Positions 22,601 through 38,035 are shown, counted from the first letter of the stretch. The stretch: 64,000 nucleotides of DNA from Coffea arabica (GCF_036785885.1 NC_092312.1:15456001-15520000); one strand, 5' to 3'. Translations and numbers: made by a program. The notes: a model not told the origin generated them from the sequence alone.

Positions 22601-25600
22601 CAAACTTGCTAATCCAATAACAGCAAAGCAGGTGAATCACACTACTTAATTTGAGTACCAATTCAATTACTCTACACCAAAAAATGAATTTAAATAACTC
22701 CAAAAACCAGTAATATTACAGAAGGCAACCTAATGCTTCACAAGAACAAAAGTCATATAAATTTATGTGCCTATTAGTTCAAGAGAAGGCTATATGCAAA
22801 TACTTCGCATAACATAGATTCAACCTTTTATTTTCTATTTCTGATTTTTTAATCCTTACTAAATACAATGGGTTAATAGCCCATAACAATATTATTGCCA
22901 AAACTGTTGTTTTACCCATGTCAAAACAAATTAATTAAAACATATGCCATACCCAAGCTTAAAATCAGGTTAACGGGTAGTAAAGTTGTATTCAGCATGA
23001 TTATTGCAAATGACAACATCCAACTTGTCTTTAGGAGCTGATATTGGAAGCATAAAATGTGACACCACCAGCAATGCACTGATGCATGCCAGCATAAACC
23101 TGTTTTTTCCAAACGCACCACACAAAATTGCATTACAGCATTTAGAAAAGGCACCGGTGATGACTTCAAAATGCCCCACAAAAGTAAAAAATGCAACGAG
23201 GTCAAGACGATGTGATGCCTAAGGCATTACATTGAGTTTAATCTGCAAATAGGCTAACTCTGATGTTCAACAAGGTTCTGGAAATACCCTCTATAGAGAA
23301 TAGCCTAAGTTGAGCTACTGCACATAAATTATAAATCGAAACTTATATATCTTCTTTGTATCAAAATGTATCCATAGAGATGCTTCTTGAAGTTTATGCC
23401 ATTTTTAGATCTAATTTCAGCCCATGCCAATGTAGAATAGATCTCTAGGGTCAAGTTATAAAAGTGCAATAATCTGCATGTCCAAAACAAAAATTATATG
23501 GAAAGAAAATTCTGTCCATAATTCAAAAAGTGTGAATCCCGGGAGATTAGAAGAGAATCATAAATTAGATATATTCAACATAAACATAAAATCATACAAA
23601 AGTTTGGAAGGATGACATCAAAGATACTGCTGCAGTTACGACAGGAACTGGTTTTGTCAATGGCGATAAAATTGCTTGATGAAATAGCGAAAGATTGGTG
23701 ACATCCTGTAAAACAGCAAAGCAAGTCATAACTTCGTAACTAGAAAAGTCTTACACATACATGTACAAAGAAATTTAAAAAAAATCCAAAATTTAAATTT
23801 GCACTATATCAAAAATATTATACAGTCAATAAGAGTATGGATTGCTGAACAGGCCTGAATAAAGATGATTGGAAAACGGAAAAGAAAAAAAATGAATGGA
23901 TTCACAACAGGATGCAAGCCCAGGTTGCCTGTGTGTCTTACAAAGAAGGAAAGGGGGGGGGGAGTCAAAGAGAGATGCTATCATATCATAAATCATAAGC
24001 CAAAATCTCTCATCCCTAACATCAGAACATGAAGCAATGAACCAAAACAAGATAGTATGTGAGGGTGACAAGCAAGCCCAATCCATTTTGTTTTCCTTCC
24101 CTCTGTACTTTAACCACTTCTATACCTTGGGTCACCCTAAAGACCCAGCTGTCCCTATTAATAATTGTCTCAGTTTTGATCCATCCATATAACTTTCACT
24201 TCCCCCATCAAGAAATCAAGGATAAAAACACATCACATCACATCACATCATTCAAAAACAACTTGACTTGTATCAAAATCTCTCTCCATGTGCACACACA
24301 TCTGTGTTTCACACTCTCTCACTGATACAACCAAAAAATCCGGTCTAAGAATACATCACAACACTCTCACAACAATGGACAATACATCACAACTAAGAAC
24401 AGGGTACCTTATTTTCCTAGCTAAACTACTGCATTCCATGTGACTGCTAATCACTAGATAACTTTTGCAATAAAGCATTTCATGACATAAATAGATAGTT
24501 GCCATAGTTATTTCAATTACAATTACTTGGAGTATTTTATAGCCACTATACATTCTAAAAGAAAACAACATATCACAAGGAAATTGCTGCCTCATTTTGC
24601 CTTGTACCGAAATCCAAAAGCTTACATCATATTTAGTAAACACTTTTCCACTTAGCAATTCTTTCCTTTTCAATACCCATGGGAAAACCTTCAAAACAAG
24701 GGCAGATTGAAGAAAAATCAAAGAAATCCTCACTTCACTCCTTGTTTGCTAAACAATTTTTTTCCATATTAACAGGGTAATATATAATGGAAAACATCCC
24801 TAGACATGCCAGTCAAACTAATGCAAGCAAATTGTGTGTAAACTATGTTCCAGTCTAATCAGTCTAATTTCATAAGTTCCTATTCACATAAATCATTTCA
24901 AACTCTCAACATCTAAGTCATAATCCTCTTTATCATCTCTCTACCTCCCTCCCTTCTTCCCCCCCAGAGAAGCAAAGCTACCATTCGATTCACCTTTTTT
25001 AGAATTCAAGGGCCCATTTAAGCAATCAAATTGTTTATTAAAAAGTCTACAGACACAAAGTTTGATTACCAAGGAAACAAAGACATTATTGAAAAATCAC
25101 CAAGTCCAAGCAACAAAAGAACCAGGGCATGCAACTACTACATTCCTTAACGATATGCAAATGGTGGTTGAATGTTGTCATTCCCAAGCACACCTCAGAC
25201 AGAAGAGAGAGCATGTTAAAAAGAATATCCAATCCAGAGGATATGGCCAGCTTTAATCCTTCAACATCAATAAGATCATAAAGGCGGCTGATATAAAGTT
25301 TCTGCAGGTGAAATAATCAAAAGTTTATAATGGAAACAGTAAGTAAAAGATCAAAGACATAACACCTCTCTCTGAAGCAAGGAAGAAAGGCAGCAAGGCT
25401 TACCTCTAAACCCTGCGTAGTCGTACAAACTATTTGGAAGAGTGCATTGTGAATGGAAGAATCAGAAAGTAAAATATTGTGGATAACCACACCAAGTTGC
25501 TTGCTGGATGAAATGGATAAAAGGCATTTTTTAACAACTTCAAGCACCTAAACAAACAACAATGTATAATAATTCATCTTAGAATTCTTAAGCATTATAG

Positions 25601-28600
25601 CAATTTGTAAATGACAAAGAAACAAAAACATATGTACATAAGTATCTGTACAAGGAGAGGCAAAGATAACAAAAAAGGATACTCCAGGGAAGACAAGGTA
25701 GAAATTAAGCTCAACATGAATTCAACAAGCAATGAAAATTATAATATGTATATTTTGCCAAAAATAGATGGCAGTTGATCAGGTGTGAGATTCAGCTTTC
25801 CTGATGCAATACTTTCCTTATCAAGATTAACAAATAAAATGAGATTGGAGCTTAAACTGTTATTTGCATATGAAGTGCCAAAGACGCAACGACACCATTG
25901 AAACTAACAAGTCAATGTAAACTAAAGTATACTTGTATGACTGATTTGTGCATTCTCCTGAATAAGACATAAATTCTTGATCTCATCCTAAGAACAGGAC
26001 GCAACCAAGATATGAATTGGCATTCCCAAAAAACAAAAAATGAAACCAAACCAAAGTTGCCAAGCCTAAGAGTTACAATTAAATTTGACTCCAAAAAGAA
26101 TCTCCATTAGCAGTCCTATAAGATCTTGTCAGCCTCAATTTAGTTCCATAAGTAATTGTTTCTTGTAAAAGCAAAAGCAATACCTTCAGTGTCACCTTCC
26201 AGCGAGTATGCTTCATCTTATAGGTCCAAATATCATGATTGATAAGAACATACTGAAGGGAGAAAACAACAAGTGCAAGCACAACATCACTTTCAAATCC
26301 TGTTTCGACCAGCTGAATGGTGAAATCCAACACTGGAAAGTAACCAACCATGTCAAAGAATGCAAGAGATAAGTACTACAAATCAAACATTATGAGATAA
26401 TCAGCAAAAATACATGTTAACAAGTACATTGAGTCCGAAATACAGAACAAACAACAACTATAATTTTGGAAGCCCCAAGGCAATGCAGAAGATAAATGAA
26501 GGCTTTTTGAAAAAAATTTGTTATTGCTATATTTTGACACTTAAATGCAGTTGAAGAGCCTCTAGGACAAGAAGGAAGCATAGTAAGCTGCAGTAGCAAC
26601 CATGACACTCGCATGGAGCAAAACCAATAGGATTCTGTGGCCCCATTTTAAGATAACTTCACATTTGCAGTTTCAAACAGCCTTCCCCATAAAAAATCCA
26701 AGATGAAATTTCAGTACAAATGGTTCGCAAATGGTGACATCAGAAAAGTCATAATGTGTCATTATATTATAAATCCTCCCAGATAGAATATCTTTAGAAG
26801 AAAAAGATTGATAATTGAAAATATACAAGTCAGGAGCGTAAATAATGCATTAAAGCGCAAAATCAATAAAGACAAGGTATCAGCTTAAGACATACTAAAA
26901 GCACATGGACCAAATTATACAACATAGCATGAAAACTTGGAAGAAGTTTAGAATATGACTAGCCTGAAAGAGTCAATGAACAATCATTCTGCTCACAGTC
27001 AATCAAAAGCATTTTGGCAAGCTTTCCAGAAAGCAACCATGGTTCACTGGAACATCAAAAAGAAAGGTAAATCAAAGTAATATGTTTACAGTCAATCATG
27101 AATCACGATCACACTGATCATTCATGAAAATTGGAGCTACGAGATTTCCTCAACAGAACAACCTTCTTTTTCCCCAGCCACCCATCCGCATCAAGGTACA
27201 AGGAAAAATTCACATGCCAGCATATGCACACAAAAAGGTGCAGAGGAGGACAAAACTCCTCCGAATGATCAACAGAGAAAAATCCAAGCAAGCTTGAATC
27301 AAAATAACTTGTTCACATCCAACAAAATATATTTAAATCAAGACCTTCAACTAAGCAAAAAAACATTTACAAACAAAAATAGCTTAATAGAATGTTGCTA
27401 GCAGAGAATATAGCTGTTCACACTTGATTCACTATAGTCACACACTAAAACAATTTATTAGACTTTTTGTGGTAAATCAATTTCAGTTAGCCCTTCAGTC
27501 TATTTGATTGTGCAGAAATAAGCAAAATCAACAATTCGAGTTTTCATTTTTCAGCCTCTCAAAGAGTAATTTCTAATTTTAAGTTCAAACCTCTTCTCTA
27601 ATAGAAAACTTAAACTTCATAGCAAGAGCATAGCATTTTGGGGCAAAGAAAGCTTGATGGTGGTGTTCCCCCTAAAAAAGGAATACAAATGGTGTCTAGC
27701 CACCTAAGAAGTGCAGCCATTGTTTCATCATAGTTAAGGAGTCAATAAGGCATCCAGAACCAGTATTTTTACTTTAAAACAAGCCGAAATGGAAACTGGC
27801 ACTGTCCCTGGGGGAAAGTAGCATTGAACATAAGGTGTTGCAGAAGAAATAAGATGAAAAAGAAAAAGGAAAGAGGACAGAAGTAGAGTGATGTAAAGAA
27901 AACATTTAATGCCACATGACTCTTTAAGAAAGCATTTGGAACCTGGAATTTTATTTAGAAAGAGGTACATCTCAACCAAAATGAATTCATCACATTTTCT
28001 CTCAATGTTAAAATATTTGAACACAAAATTATTTCAAATGTAGCACCAAATTAAATGATTTCTAGAGTCAAATTCAAAAAGTGACCTGCTTTAAATGTTA
28101 TTGTCTTTTATGCAGATTAATTCACGTTACAGATACAAATGAGAAAGAGGCTTTTTTTTTTTCATATTTACTTTTGGGACTAATGAATTATTATGCAAAA
28201 TTCACCTAGATAACCCACTGGATATAGTATGAAAAGGATTCGTCCTCGAGGCAACATCAAAAATATTTGCCTTGGCTGTCATTGTGGCAACACAATATGG
28301 AGAGCTGCAAGAAAACATTGGAGGAGAAGCATTAAAACAAGAAGTTGACAAAATAGAGAAATCAACAGCATCTTTGAATGACTCAACAACACTTGTTACC
28401 CTTTACCTTCCATTACTATTTTACATATATTCAAGGTGCATTGCAAATCCAAAGAATGGTGGTTGACTGAACATTGAACAAAGCTACTGTGGTATTGAAA
28501 ACTTAAGGGAAAGCCTATGAATTTGAGTAAACCAGAAAGGCATGTGCCAAAAATACTAGAGAGAATGACATCTTGTAACTGCGGATCTCATAATCGAATT

Positions 28601-31600
28601 CAAGAATTTCGCAATGACGAGAAGACCAGGATCCTCCCCCATTTCAAAGAACTATCCTCTCGGAATTAACAAAATTCAAGGGAGACTTTCTGAAAATATA
28701 AATGTACTTTTGTTTCCAAAAGAATTAAATCCAAGCCCATTGACAAGAAAATAAAAAAAAAACAAGTACAATTTTACAGCAATTAACTGGTAAAAGAACA
28801 TCAATAAGAAAAAGACCACAGGAAAAAAAATTTCTTATGAGCAATTCCATTGGCATGACATTTATTAATGAAAAAGAAGCCAAAGGGAGTAAGTATCATC
28901 ACCATTTTAACATCTTTGCCAAGATATTAATACTCATTGACATAAGTGCAGCTCCATAGCAAGTCGGAGGTAGATTCTTCACCAAAGTACATAGCATCTC
29001 AACCACATTAAGACTGCATTAAGAGCAAAGGAATCCTTGTCAAAGACAAACAAGGAGTGCTACTAAGAAACAGATCACAGTTAACAAACTAGCATAGAGA
29101 AACATTGAAGTGCAGTTGAATACCACTCATAATGCTCTTGCTGCTCTTCCAATGGCGTTGGTTCACACGAGGGCTTGCCACTAAGCACAAGAGCATTGCA
29201 TACAGACTACATATCCAGACATTTATAGTAAGAGTCAAATAGGAAAAGTAGATTAAACAACTTATACTAATCAGATACGTGCACTAAACCATTTACAGCG
29301 CAAGTTGATGTATCACAGTGTCCCGAATCATAGATGGAAAAGCGAACAACAAAGGCACCTAAAAGGAATGCAGGTCGATAAAGTGCTTACAGCATTTTTT
29401 GCTGATGAAAAAAAGGACTAAGAAAACAGGAGAAGGCAACAACAAGATACCAAGATCTGGAAATAACTGTAAGAAAATCATAGATGAACTAACCTCTGAT
29501 TTAAAAGCTTAAATTGTTAGAGAGGAAATAAATTATTTTTGAAATCTTGCTACCTCCTATTTGCAAGCTAAAGTTTCACTGGCCAAGCACATGAAAGCAT
29601 TAGAGTAAAGGATGGGAAGGAATGAACTGAAAAACACCAGGCCATCAAAATTTATAAGTCACCTCGTCTAAGAAAGCATTCTTGCATGCCCAAGACTGAA
29701 GACAGAGAGACTGCAAACAATAAGGATTGCCCCAGAACCAATTTATACAGTTTCTTACATTGTGACCTTACGAAGGAATTAACACTGTATCAGGACTCCC
29801 AACATTGACAATCTTTCAAGTTCATGACCAAAACGCCACAAGGTACCAAAAAGCTTTGTATTCATCTAAAAGGTGTTTGCAAGACAAGAACTTTTTCAGA
29901 GGCAACAGAGTAATCCACATAACTTTTCTCCATTTAATGCTCAAATAGTTACTAGTTTAAAACTGGTATATCTACAGATTAATAATTCAGTTGTTTGATG
30001 TTAGATAACAATAAGGTATTTACATGGCTAAACTCTAATGCAGTAAACCTAAAATGGATGATTTTGCACAATGAATATTGACCATCAGAACTACATATTC
30101 GTATTGAAGAGCGTAAGAGCTAGAATAAGTTCAGTAGTTCATGCAAGCAGCATGAAAAGATGCTACCAATCCAAATAATGTATATAAGCCTAACAAGAAA
30201 GAGTCTGGCAATGAATTCATGAATAAATATCCTACAGAATCATTACCAAGCTAAATGTCACCAGTCGACTAAGCAAGTCAAGTATAACCAGAACTTCCTC
30301 GCTGTTTTGAATAAACAGTTCTTGGGCCATATGATAAAGTAGAACTACCACCCCAGATTGCGCATACTGCAGAAAACAAGCCATCTGTGAGGAATACACA
30401 GAGAATATATAGGGATATGAAGGCACTAGCACTACACGCCTGGGGGGGAAGGGGGGGGGAGGAAGAGAGCAACCCAACTACCATTAACAGGACACAATCT
30501 TCAGGTTCTGTGGTTCTTTTCTACATCCTATTTAAGTTCTAACATCATCTGACTTTTGTTCCTAATAATGTCTGCCAACTGTAGTACACAGAAAAAGTAA
30601 CTACTTAATTATGTGACGATGGGCCACCATCCTAGAAAAATAATTAGAAACAGGAAAATGGTGACCTTAAAGCTTGTTGGGTGATTTTGCAGTAAATTTT
30701 ATATGAAAATAAGGCAATACACAATTTTCAGTTCCTGAAGGAAAAAGGAGCAGGATGCTTTTTGTTCTGTTTCCTGTTTTTGCTAACATCAAATTCCTAG
30801 GGAGAAAAGCATTAGTCTATAGGTTACCATGTTGCAGAAGATAATAAAAAGTAATCTCTAGACTACTATATTACAAACTTACTACACAGTGAAACAACGC
30901 TAGTTGGTCATGATGCATGGTTATTTGGCAAAAAGCTTGAAACTTACTGGACATCTATGGTACCTAAAATAAATTTAAGAAAATGTGGAACAGGTGGGGA
31001 CATTTATAGTGTATAAAGTGCTGAGAAAGTATTACTTTACATTCAGAACTTTAAACTTGAGGACATGAACATACTTTTGTCTCAGCTAAAAAGAGAAAAA
31101 TAGGACATCCATTTCCAAACAAAGAGAGTAATAAAAACTTTCCACCAAAACCTACAGTGCAGTAAATTCAAAATAGCAAGAAGATATGTGAGAAAATTGA
31201 GATTAACATGGAGAATGTGCATACAATCACCGAAAATCAATCAAAATCAAATTGCAGACTAATTTAGACAAATTTCAAGATTAGAGGGAAAAAACACAAA
31301 GGGTTGCAATAGAACAGAAGAATGCCGTAAAAAGAGGAAGTGGAGGGGGGAAAACAACAATTCAAAATTTACCTCCCATCGCACCAGAGCAACGTTCCTG
31401 TCAATCATTCTTATAACCTGACCTCGGGTACCATTAGGAATGATCAAACCTTCAACACCAGGAACACGCAAAGGTAGATGTGTTTCTACAGTCTTAGAGG
31501 TGCCATCCACCAGAGAATCACTACTTATCTCAAATAGAGATGATAACCCAACGGACTTTTCAAGAAAATTATATCTGTCAGGAGGTGGCAAAAGATACAC

Positions 31601-34600
31601 AATTAGCAAGCAAAATAATAGAAACATTAACCCACATGCACGTGCTATGAGGTTATCACATGCCATTAACTTGCTCATGAACATGGACTGAAAAGGGTAT
31701 TCTAACTATGAGCCCATTATATCAGGATAATTGGACATGTGTACTGATGAAGAAATGCTTTGCCAGAAGCTGAAAGAACAACCACCCTGTTAACTTTCTC
31801 CAAATAAAAAGACTGAAAAGGGGAATTATAACTATGAGCTCATTATATCAGGATAATTGGACATGTATACTGATGAAGAAATGCTTTGCCAGAAGCTGGA
31901 AGAAGAACCACCCTGTTAACTATCTCCACATAAAAAGATAAACATCTTTCTTGACAAACTCCTAGTGATAGTTGTTCGGTGGCAGTTACCAAAATTAAGA
32001 GTAGATATAATAAAATCCCCATTGCCACTTGTTTACTTTTTGAAGTTAAGTTGTCTCAAATCTCATGCTTCAACCAGAAGCAAGTAAATATATCAACAAA
32101 TTTTTTTGGATTTAATTCTTTCAGGGAATAAACACAAAATGTGTCTTCACTCTCAACTGGCATTGTATAACCTAAAAGCAGCGAATACTGATAATTGTTG
32201 TGACACATATATTCCTATGGTTTTTACTTTTAGGCACACTTCCTCTACCTATAGCGTTTCCCATCCAAAAGTAAAGAGAATATCATTGCAATTATCAAAT
32301 CAAACTGAATGTCCACTAAGTCTAAATACAATACGAAAATTCCAAAGTCCACATGTTGCTCTCACAAAAAAGCAAATACTTGACAAAATATTCTAACCAA
32401 TATCAATAAGCTACTAGTCAAAACATAAAAATATGAGTCATGCGAGCAATTTCAAACATATATGCTTTTAAGTTAAACACTGGAAATTCCACTCACACAC
32501 ACTCAGCTGGCCAAGCTCCTTCACTGAGGGCCGATAACAGTCGCAAGAATTCCACAGTCCTGACTGGAAATTCACCCTCCAAGTTGCACAGGAGACACCG
32601 TATGGGTCCATCAACAAAACTATCCCTGTCCCAAAACTGATTACAGAGTGATTCCTGCATCATCAGATGAATGGCTTCCAATAAATCATCCACAAGCAGA
32701 ACCAATAATCAAGTAACAAATAAATGATTCACTGCTCACAATGATGGCACATACAAACCTCTCCTCGATAGATTTTGCAAAGGATGTCCAGTATTAATCT
32801 CAGGTTATTATCCTCCAACTGTATCAAAGAAAAAGTAGGATTATAAAGAAGACATATGCTACTACAATAGGCTAGACCAAGATCTGTACAACCAACACCT
32901 GAAGATTTATCTCATATGATGCAACAAAAGCAGATATAAATGTCCTCAAAACACTTCGATAACCAGCAACAGGACCCTGACAAAGGAACATTTGCACAAT
33001 GAAAGTACAGCACATCAATAAGCAAAAAGTTACCATTAAATCAACAAACAAGTGCACCACAAACATCTGTGCACCGCTAAGAATTTAATTACAGCATAAA
33101 GAAGAAACTCACATCTAACTCCTTCCATATATCACTGTCCAAAATTTGAACAAAATAACTCAAAGAAGCAGCCTCAATTGCTTGACGGACATAATTAACA
33201 TGGTCCATCTCCTGAAATATCATTCCTAATATCAACTTGCAGTACTTATATTGATATTCAAACATGAAAACCTAACAAATTCAAGCTATCGAATGTACCA
33301 TCAACACATTGTTGTCTTCCTTTGGTGGAAGAGATGAAATGAGACAAAGAAACACTGCCCATGCTAGAATTAAAGGGCCAGCTTCTCTTGTTTGAGAAAC
33401 ATCTATACCAGAAACTATTGCATCAATTTCTTGAATATCATCCAAGGAAAAATCTACAGAATCCTGCCTGAGAAACAATAGTAAAATTCAAAATTATTAT
33501 TATTGTATTCAAAATATATCAATTCTAAGTGCATAATGAGAGGTCCCCAAGACAAATATATCTCAGCAAAGAAAAACAGATCAAGCAAGAAGAAATGAAG
33601 TAAATAACATGAAGAGGGACAACCAAATTCTATGCTTCACGAGGTTATATACATTTTTCTCTCACGATCTTGCCTAGTGTCAGAAGTTTAGCATGTTTGG
33701 AAGATAAATTCCACAACTAAAAAGGAAACCTTGCTGTTTATTCTTATACGTGTACAATAAGGGAAATAAGCAGATACTACAAACCTAAATGGAATTTCAT
33801 CATGGATCATTTGGAGAAGATTTTCCAAGTCCAGAGTTTCTATCAGAATAAGCAAAAGCTGCACTTTGGCATAATAAATCAAGCGAGCTGCCTCTGCTGA
33901 TATTGCCAGTTTCGCAAAATTGAAAGAACCAGAAATGGCACCCTGCAGTATGGTAACCAACATGAAAGCTGAACTCAAGAAAAGTATAGTTAGAAACATA
34001 CTGGCATACCTCATACAGCAAGAGTAACTTTTTCCATTGCTTGCCATTGCAAGCAGAAAAGCACTCATAGTAAGCAAGGAATAATATGTCCAAAACCAGA
34101 TTGTCTTCAATCAGTGTCTCCTCAGCCCATAATGTGTAAAGGTCAACATCCTGCAAAACAGTCCCCACATGCATGATCAAGTCAAAACACCAACGTGAAA
34201 TATAAAGGAAAAAATAAACAAGATGAATCAATAACAGTGAAATGCGTGCATAATGAAATAAAAACAGAAGTTAGCTAATCAAACTTGAAATTAATCTCAC
34301 CACATGTTCAGGATAATTGGAACACAAATGGTCCTCTAGAATAGAAAGCGACCTGTCTTCCAATCCATCAGAAACCAACTTTTGAGCCTCTGTCCATACA
34401 GCATGAGCTTCTTTCGATCTGGATCTAACAAACACTGCATAACAGGCAGCATTAGCAGGTGTGAACAAACTCCACTTAGTGCCAAACCACACCCACCCCA
34501 AAGAGCAAAAATGATAGACAGCCAGAATTACCCAGTCAAGAACTAAGTTTCCAATCAAAACCAAAAGAAAAATCATTCTTCTATAGGTACTCTGAAGATT

Positions 34601-37220
34601 TTTTTTTTTTTTTGGGGGAGGGGGGGGGGCACCAGGTATAATCAATTACTGCACAATAGCATCACATGCTGCAAAGTACATCACAGTACATCATCAACAG
34701 AAACAGATGAAATGGACCAATAATCAGTTGGCCAACGGACAAGAATTTCATTACACCCTACAGATTTCTCCTTCGAGCTTAAAGGTAAGCAGCAGCATGG
34801 ATGTTAGGCTCATTTTAAGGCCTTTTTTTGGGTTAATACTTAAGGAAAGCCAGAGCCAAAAAGACAAAATGGAACATGTCAGGCCATAGAAGTCAACAGA
34901 TTAAGAAAATGTCATTCAGGCTATTTCTGTATTCCAGTTCAATTTACAAATCAGTATAAAAGCCATCTAGCAATCTCATTCGGTGCAAATTCCCAGTATC
35001 AGAGGTTCCACAGGGTTCCAACTCAATTTTATCATACTAATTCAATTCTGACTTTGTTATTAAAAACGCTTATGTACAAATATCCTGACCAGCACTCCAA
35101 ATATCAACCATCCTATGCAATTTATCCAAGAACACATTCTAACAACCTATTTCCACAACGAATCAATATCTTGTAAGCAACAGAAAGAGGGGTTCTAACC
35201 ATTCAAACACAAGGTTATATCATCTCTAGCACCAAGTTGCTCTTTTGGCATAACTTTTTCCTAACACTTTACAACATCAAGAATATAAGTGGAAGCTCCT
35301 ATTAAATTTATTACTACAGATTCCAGGAAACTACTAGCTCCATGAGAAATAACCTCAATGGTTTCTCCTCCAGAACAATGCTTCTAGTTCTTTAATTAAT
35401 TAAAGGGAGGTTGCCAAGTTGAAAAGACCATTTTCGAGTGCACAAAGAAACTTGGTTGCTTTCTTTATTTATAATTCATCTAGACTAATATTGAAACATT
35501 CAATAACATAGTTATTGTGGTTCACAATTCAGTGTAGTAATATGATAGGGGTTTATGGGACTTAAAAAGAAGGAAAGTAAACTATACAAATATATATTTC
35601 ACATATGATGAGTCACTTTACTCTAGAGAAAGCAAGTTGCTTGGGTGTTGATTGCACCAAAGCTTTCATATATTGAGAAACAGACTCTCAGCCAGAGAAA
35701 TACAATTCCCATTGCTATGATTCTCAAAAGATTTCTCAAAGTATCAGAATGATAAACTCTAAGAAGGTAAAATTGCAGGCAAAAAAAATTAACTTCTTTG
35801 GATACCAAGTGAATTGATCCTTTTCGTATAAAATGGTACTGCATGCAATAACAATTGGTTTCATTTCCAAACTAGTCAACCAGACTATGGAAGGCTGGAA
35901 GCACAAAGTACATTCCTGATTACCCAAAAGATAACCACAATACACACCATATACAAACTATTCGTCAGTAGAGAAGAGAAGGGATTGCCAAAAGCATTAT
36001 GAATCCATATAGCACATGATAGACTTACAAGCATGCATAAGTATCTGCCTTGTACACTTCAATAAACATTGTCGCTCAATGTAATACTGAACCATTACCT
36101 TCATGAAAACAATTAACACTGTAATGAGTACTAATCTTATGTAATTTTTGGTATTCAAATTTATCAAGCTTCGAATGCAGCACTCAGCACCAGCGCAGTG
36201 AGCTAGAGAACTGCAGTCTAAAGCAAGATTATTTAAACAAGAAATGGAAAGACAGCCCGGATAGCACCACAGGATACAGCTACCAACCAAGTGAAGGAGG
36301 TCGCCAAGCATGGAATCAATTGATAGGGAATTATGCTCAACTGATCTTTCAACAAGAACATACGACTGCACCTCGTTTAAGCACTGAAACAAAAACAGAA
36401 ACAAAATTCCGGGTCTGATAAAGTTAACATGTATTACGAAGGTTTTCTCCAGTTGAATCAGGTAAGCATTGTTGACTCTAGCACATTTTACTCTCCATTC
36501 TCTTTTTTCCAACCTTGCACAATAGCTAGGCTGAACTTTTCTAGCCACAAACAGAAGTACTGATAAGAAAGAACGTGTTTACAAGAATGTAATTCTGACA
36601 AAATTTCACCCCATTGGAGGTTGTGACTCTTCTATAACAAATGCACGTAATACGCCCGTCAGGAAATCATTCTAGGCCTAAAGTGTTCCCTTTATCACTT
36701 TTCTCTGATAATAATAATCATAAGCATAATACGGAAAATGTCGTCCAGAACCAACAAAAATTGCCCGAAAAGCTGCGGCAAAAGAAAAAAGAAAACGGAA
36801 AATTTACCAGTAGAGAGCTAATTTTGAGGGCGGCATCTCTGAGAGCAGGTTGAATGGTCAATTGATGCGAACCTAGCTTTAATTGTTTGGAATCCAGTGC
36901 TAACGCTTCCCTTGATTTCTGGTCCGGTGGCTTAAACATTCTAACAGTTTCCAAAAACCACGCATGATTGTCCTTCAATTTCTTCTCCTGAGAATTGGAA
37001 AAGTAATTAAAATCGGTCAACATTAGAGAAAAACGATATGGAAGAAAAACACAGGTGCAGTGTAGGTGAAGTTTACCAGAGAAGGAGGGAGGTCGGAGGA
37101 AAGGGAAACGTCTTCGAGCTCCGTGAGTAGGTGACTGAAGGAATCCCACCAGAGCGAGGCATCTAGGGCTCTAACGGCGTTGGGAGCTTCACGCTCACTC
37201 GCATTTGCAGTTGCTGCCAT
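16686..37220 (-). CDS. NUP205: Nuclear pore complex protein NUP205
   Basis: A very large minus-strand gene. Exon 1 is 37220-37077 (MAATANASEREAPNAVRALDASLWWDSF..) and exon 2 is 36987-36808 (EKKLKDNHAWFLETVRMFKPPDQKSREAL). Further clear exons lie near 36385-36290, 36085-36020, 34430-34300, 34152-34010, 33942-33786, 33467-33298, 33212-33112, 32977-32899, 32820-32759, 32655-32499, 31575-31372, 30367-30243, 29015-28915, 28280-28205, 27050-26965, 26340-26180, 25549-25404, 25300-25190, 23705-23595, 22555-22455, 21735-21498, 21418-20939, 20392-20283, 20190-20068, 19765-19373, a 1.55-kb exon at about 18912-17362, then 17090-16883 and 16783-16686. The protein ends IVSFVYPELQAQAFS. Order and content fit plant NUP205 (about 1,850 residues), an alpha-helical scaffold of the inner pore ring that partners with the NUP93 subcomplex. 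Not every exon edge was resolved, so small exons may be missing. Confidence 0.9.
16784..16882 (-). other. Stop-free 99-nt last intron of NUP205
   Basis: The last intron (AAGAG|GTACTGG..TTTTCAG|TGTCGG) is 99 nt, a multiple of three, and has no in-frame stop. Retention would insert 33 residues (GTGPFTASCC..) without breaking the frame. Its splice sites are conventional, so it is probably an ordinary intron. Confidence 0.7.
24222..24250. repeat. (CACAT)n-like short tandem repeat in NUP205 intron
   Basis: About five tandem ACATC units inside the intron between 23595-23705 and 25190-25300. No other structure was recognised in that 1.5-kb intron. Confidence 0.75.
31686..31938. repeat. 125-bp tandem duplication in a NUP205 intron
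   Basis: Copy 1 is 31686-31810 and copy 2 is 31811 to about 31938. Both begin GACTGAAAAGG, share ATTATATCAGGATAATTGGACATGT and GATGAAGAAATGCTTTGCCAG, and end in a CTCCA.ATAAAAAGA segment. About ten differences are visible between them. The duplication lies between the exons at 31372-31575 and 32499-32655. Confidence 0.85.
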
Positions 37221-38035
37221 TGTTGAATTCGGATTTTGAAACCCTACGGAGGTTTATGGAAAAGAAAAAGAAAAAGAAAAAGGAAGGGAGCCCGCGCACT
37301 TTTGCTCGATGACTGATGAGGGAGTGCAGAAAGAAGTAGAGTGAACTAGCGAAGTAAAGTGGACTAGCAAAACAGAAAATTCAGTTGCTGTGAGGACCAT
37401 CTATACGACATCGTTTGAAGATTACGCTCCCTTAAGCACATCTTATGAAAGCGCAAGAGTTTCAACCCCGGGTCTGAGAGGAGTAACTGCGCCTTTACGT
37501 GCCCTCTTAAAAAAACGCGAGCTGGAGACAGCATTAACAACCACGCCCATGCCCTGCTCTCACCGCTCCTTTGCGTGAAACTGATCAGTTGCAAGGCCAA
37601 ACTCTTCTGCTTTACGTAGTATTTGCTAGTTTCTGAGCGCCAGAGAGTCCTCAAGTCAAGACAATAGTAAGAGACTGGAATAGCAAAACAAATGTAGATT
37701 CTAAAATCCAGCAATTACCGACTGTGGATTTAATGAATAACCAATGAAGAACAAGAAAACGATGGATGGGTAATCTGCTTTGATGTGTAATACTAATAAA
37801 TTCTTGTGTTGCACTGGCTCGCACTGCATAAATTGGGACTACTGCCAAACTGGGTCCATCTTCATACATTGCCAAGCAGCCACCCAAGACTCTGATTGTA
37901 TCATTAGTAACACCCCAGATTGTGTGTTTTTTTCGCTCATGCTCTTTATTTTCGGCGGATTCCTCATCCCTGTTTTGTCTGAGACGTCAGTCTTTGATTG
38001 GAGTCTCGAGTCAGGTGAAGGGAACAGACAAGCAT
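37221..38035. other. NUP205 upstream region
   Basis: Likely 5' leader and promoter of NUP205, with an (AAAAAG)n-type purine run at 37259-37285. No coding sequence is supported up to the target duplication of the next transposon. Confidence 0.4.
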
